Positions 7,108 through 7,721 of a stretch of DNA of 7,721 bases are shown piece by piece. Under the pieces are notes generated by a model. The model had not been told where the DNA came from, searched no databases, and worked only from the letters and a program-made list of their open reading frames with translations. A program made the translations under genes and the position numbers. Origin of the DNA: CAZAQS01 sp964486825 (GTDB lineage: Bacteria; Chloroflexota; Anaerolineae; Anaerolineales; UBA4823); the NCBI GenBank assembly GCA_964486825.1, contig CAZAQS010000229.1, positions 1 through 7,721 on the forward strand. The letters run 5' to 3'. Numbering within the stretch: the stretch's first letter is position 1; each line of letters begins with the position of its first letter.

Positions 7108-7721
7108 AAACTAACTTGCCACCCACCGGGCAGTCAAGCCCTATCTCACCACCCCAGTACCTTTCTCGCAGCCTCGTGCTGACCTTGTTAAGGACGGCTA
7201 TCGACGTTGGCGAAACCCGCTTCGCTCGCAACACCGCCCTGACGTGGTTGACAGCTTACCCGGGCGATTTGAACGTCAGCCTGCTACACGCGCAAGCACT
7301 GCTCCGGGACCGGAACAACCGCGGCGGGACGAACTTCGCCCGCGCTCTGCCGATCCTGGAGGCGCTCTGCCAGATGGATCCGGAGTACCTGGAAGCCCAG
7401 GAGCTGCTGGCGCAATGCAAGATCTCCGGGCACGGCAGCCCGGGGGACACCTACGAGAGCCTGACGGCGCTTGGCGGACGGCCAAACCCCAAAGCCGGCC
7501 CGCAGAAATGGGGCGTTTTGCTCAAGCAGGCCCGCCAGGCTCTGAATGCCCCTGGCGCCCCGACCCTGGATATTGCCGAACAGCTCGTGCACCAGGCGCT
7601 GGTGGCCAACCAATCCGGGCCGCTGCCTGCCATCACGCATTTGAAAGTGCAGGCGCGGCGTGACATCCCCTTGCCGTCTATGCGCAACCTAGCCGAGCAT
7701 TACCACGAGCGCTGGCCCAAC
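7104..7721 (+). CDS. TPR-like repeat protein, N-terminal part only (runs off the window)
   Basis: An open frame of 206 codons runs from ATG 7104 to the last base with no stop. The protein starts MKTNLPPTGQSSPISPPQYL, a proline-rich head without a signal peptide. Helix pairs resembling TPR follow: 'ALTWLTAYPGDLNVSLLHAQ' (about 45-64) and 'ALPILEALCQMDPEYLEAQE' (about 81-100), both with the repeat-end Pro-Gly-Asp or Asp-Pro and the following small-residue helix. A third candidate is 'DIAEQLVHQALVANQSGPLP' (about 156-175). The stretch 106-135 is rich in Gly, Pro and Ser and looks like a flexible linker. The gene is probably another scaffold of the same kind as its upstream neighbour, and any C-terminal domain is not visible here. 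GC-rich third positions, the 4-base overlap and the repeat pattern support this frame over the competing one at 7244. Confidence 0.85.
   Translation, partial: MKTNLPPTGQSSPISPPQYLSRSLVLTLLRTAIDVGETRFARNTALTWLTAYPGDLNVSLLHAQALLRDRNNRGGTNFARALPILEALCQMDPEYLEAQELLAQCKISGHGSPGDTYESLTALGGRPNPKAGPQKWGVLLKQARQALNAPGAPTLDIAEQLVHQALVANQSGPLPAITHLKVQARRDIPLPSMRNLAEHYHERWPN

Noticed and set aside
7244..7663. Plus-strand open frame of 139 codons in a different frame near the window end
   Set aside because: Its product is a Pro/Arg/Gly-rich low-complexity sequence typical of an out-of-frame reading of GC-rich DNA. The frame from 7104 covers the same bases, overlaps the upstream stop and shows TPR-like repeats.

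Overview
The window is a compact, single-strand stretch of four consecutive plus-strand genes with almost no non-coding DNA (gaps of about 42 and 15 bases, then a 4-base overlap). It looks like one operon whose beginning and end both lie outside the window. Base composition is moderately GC-rich overall, from about 40-57% GC in the lower sampled lines to 67-72% in lines from the second half. The giant TPR genes and the style of the LCP-like protein remind me of Chloroflexota (Anaerolineae-type) genomes. That taxonomic call is inferred from general style; there is no rRNA or marker gene here to prove it.

Layout: (1) 7-813 encodes a 268-residue, single-pass membrane protein whose fold pattern follows the LytR-CpsA-Psr (LCP) domain, but the positions where LCP enzymes carry their Asp/Arg active-site residues are replaced. 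(2) 856-1179 encodes a 107-residue protein with two membrane helices separated by an amphipathic linker. (3) 1195-7107 encodes a 1,970-residue protein made almost wholly of tetratricopeptide (TPR) repeats, about 39 by eye, after a helical non-TPR N-terminal region of about 320 residues. (4) 7104-7721 is the first 206 codons of a further TPR-like protein that runs off the window; its start overlaps the stop of gene 3 (ATGA).

Taken together, two small membrane proteins are followed by at least one, probably two, large cytoplasmic scaffold proteins with no visible catalytic domain. The simplest reading is a membrane-anchored protein-assembly platform, possibly connected with the cell envelope because of the LCP ancestry of gene 1. 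This functional link is inference from gene order. No RNA gene, mobile element, CRISPR array, nucleotide-level repeat, clear promoter or terminator was seen.
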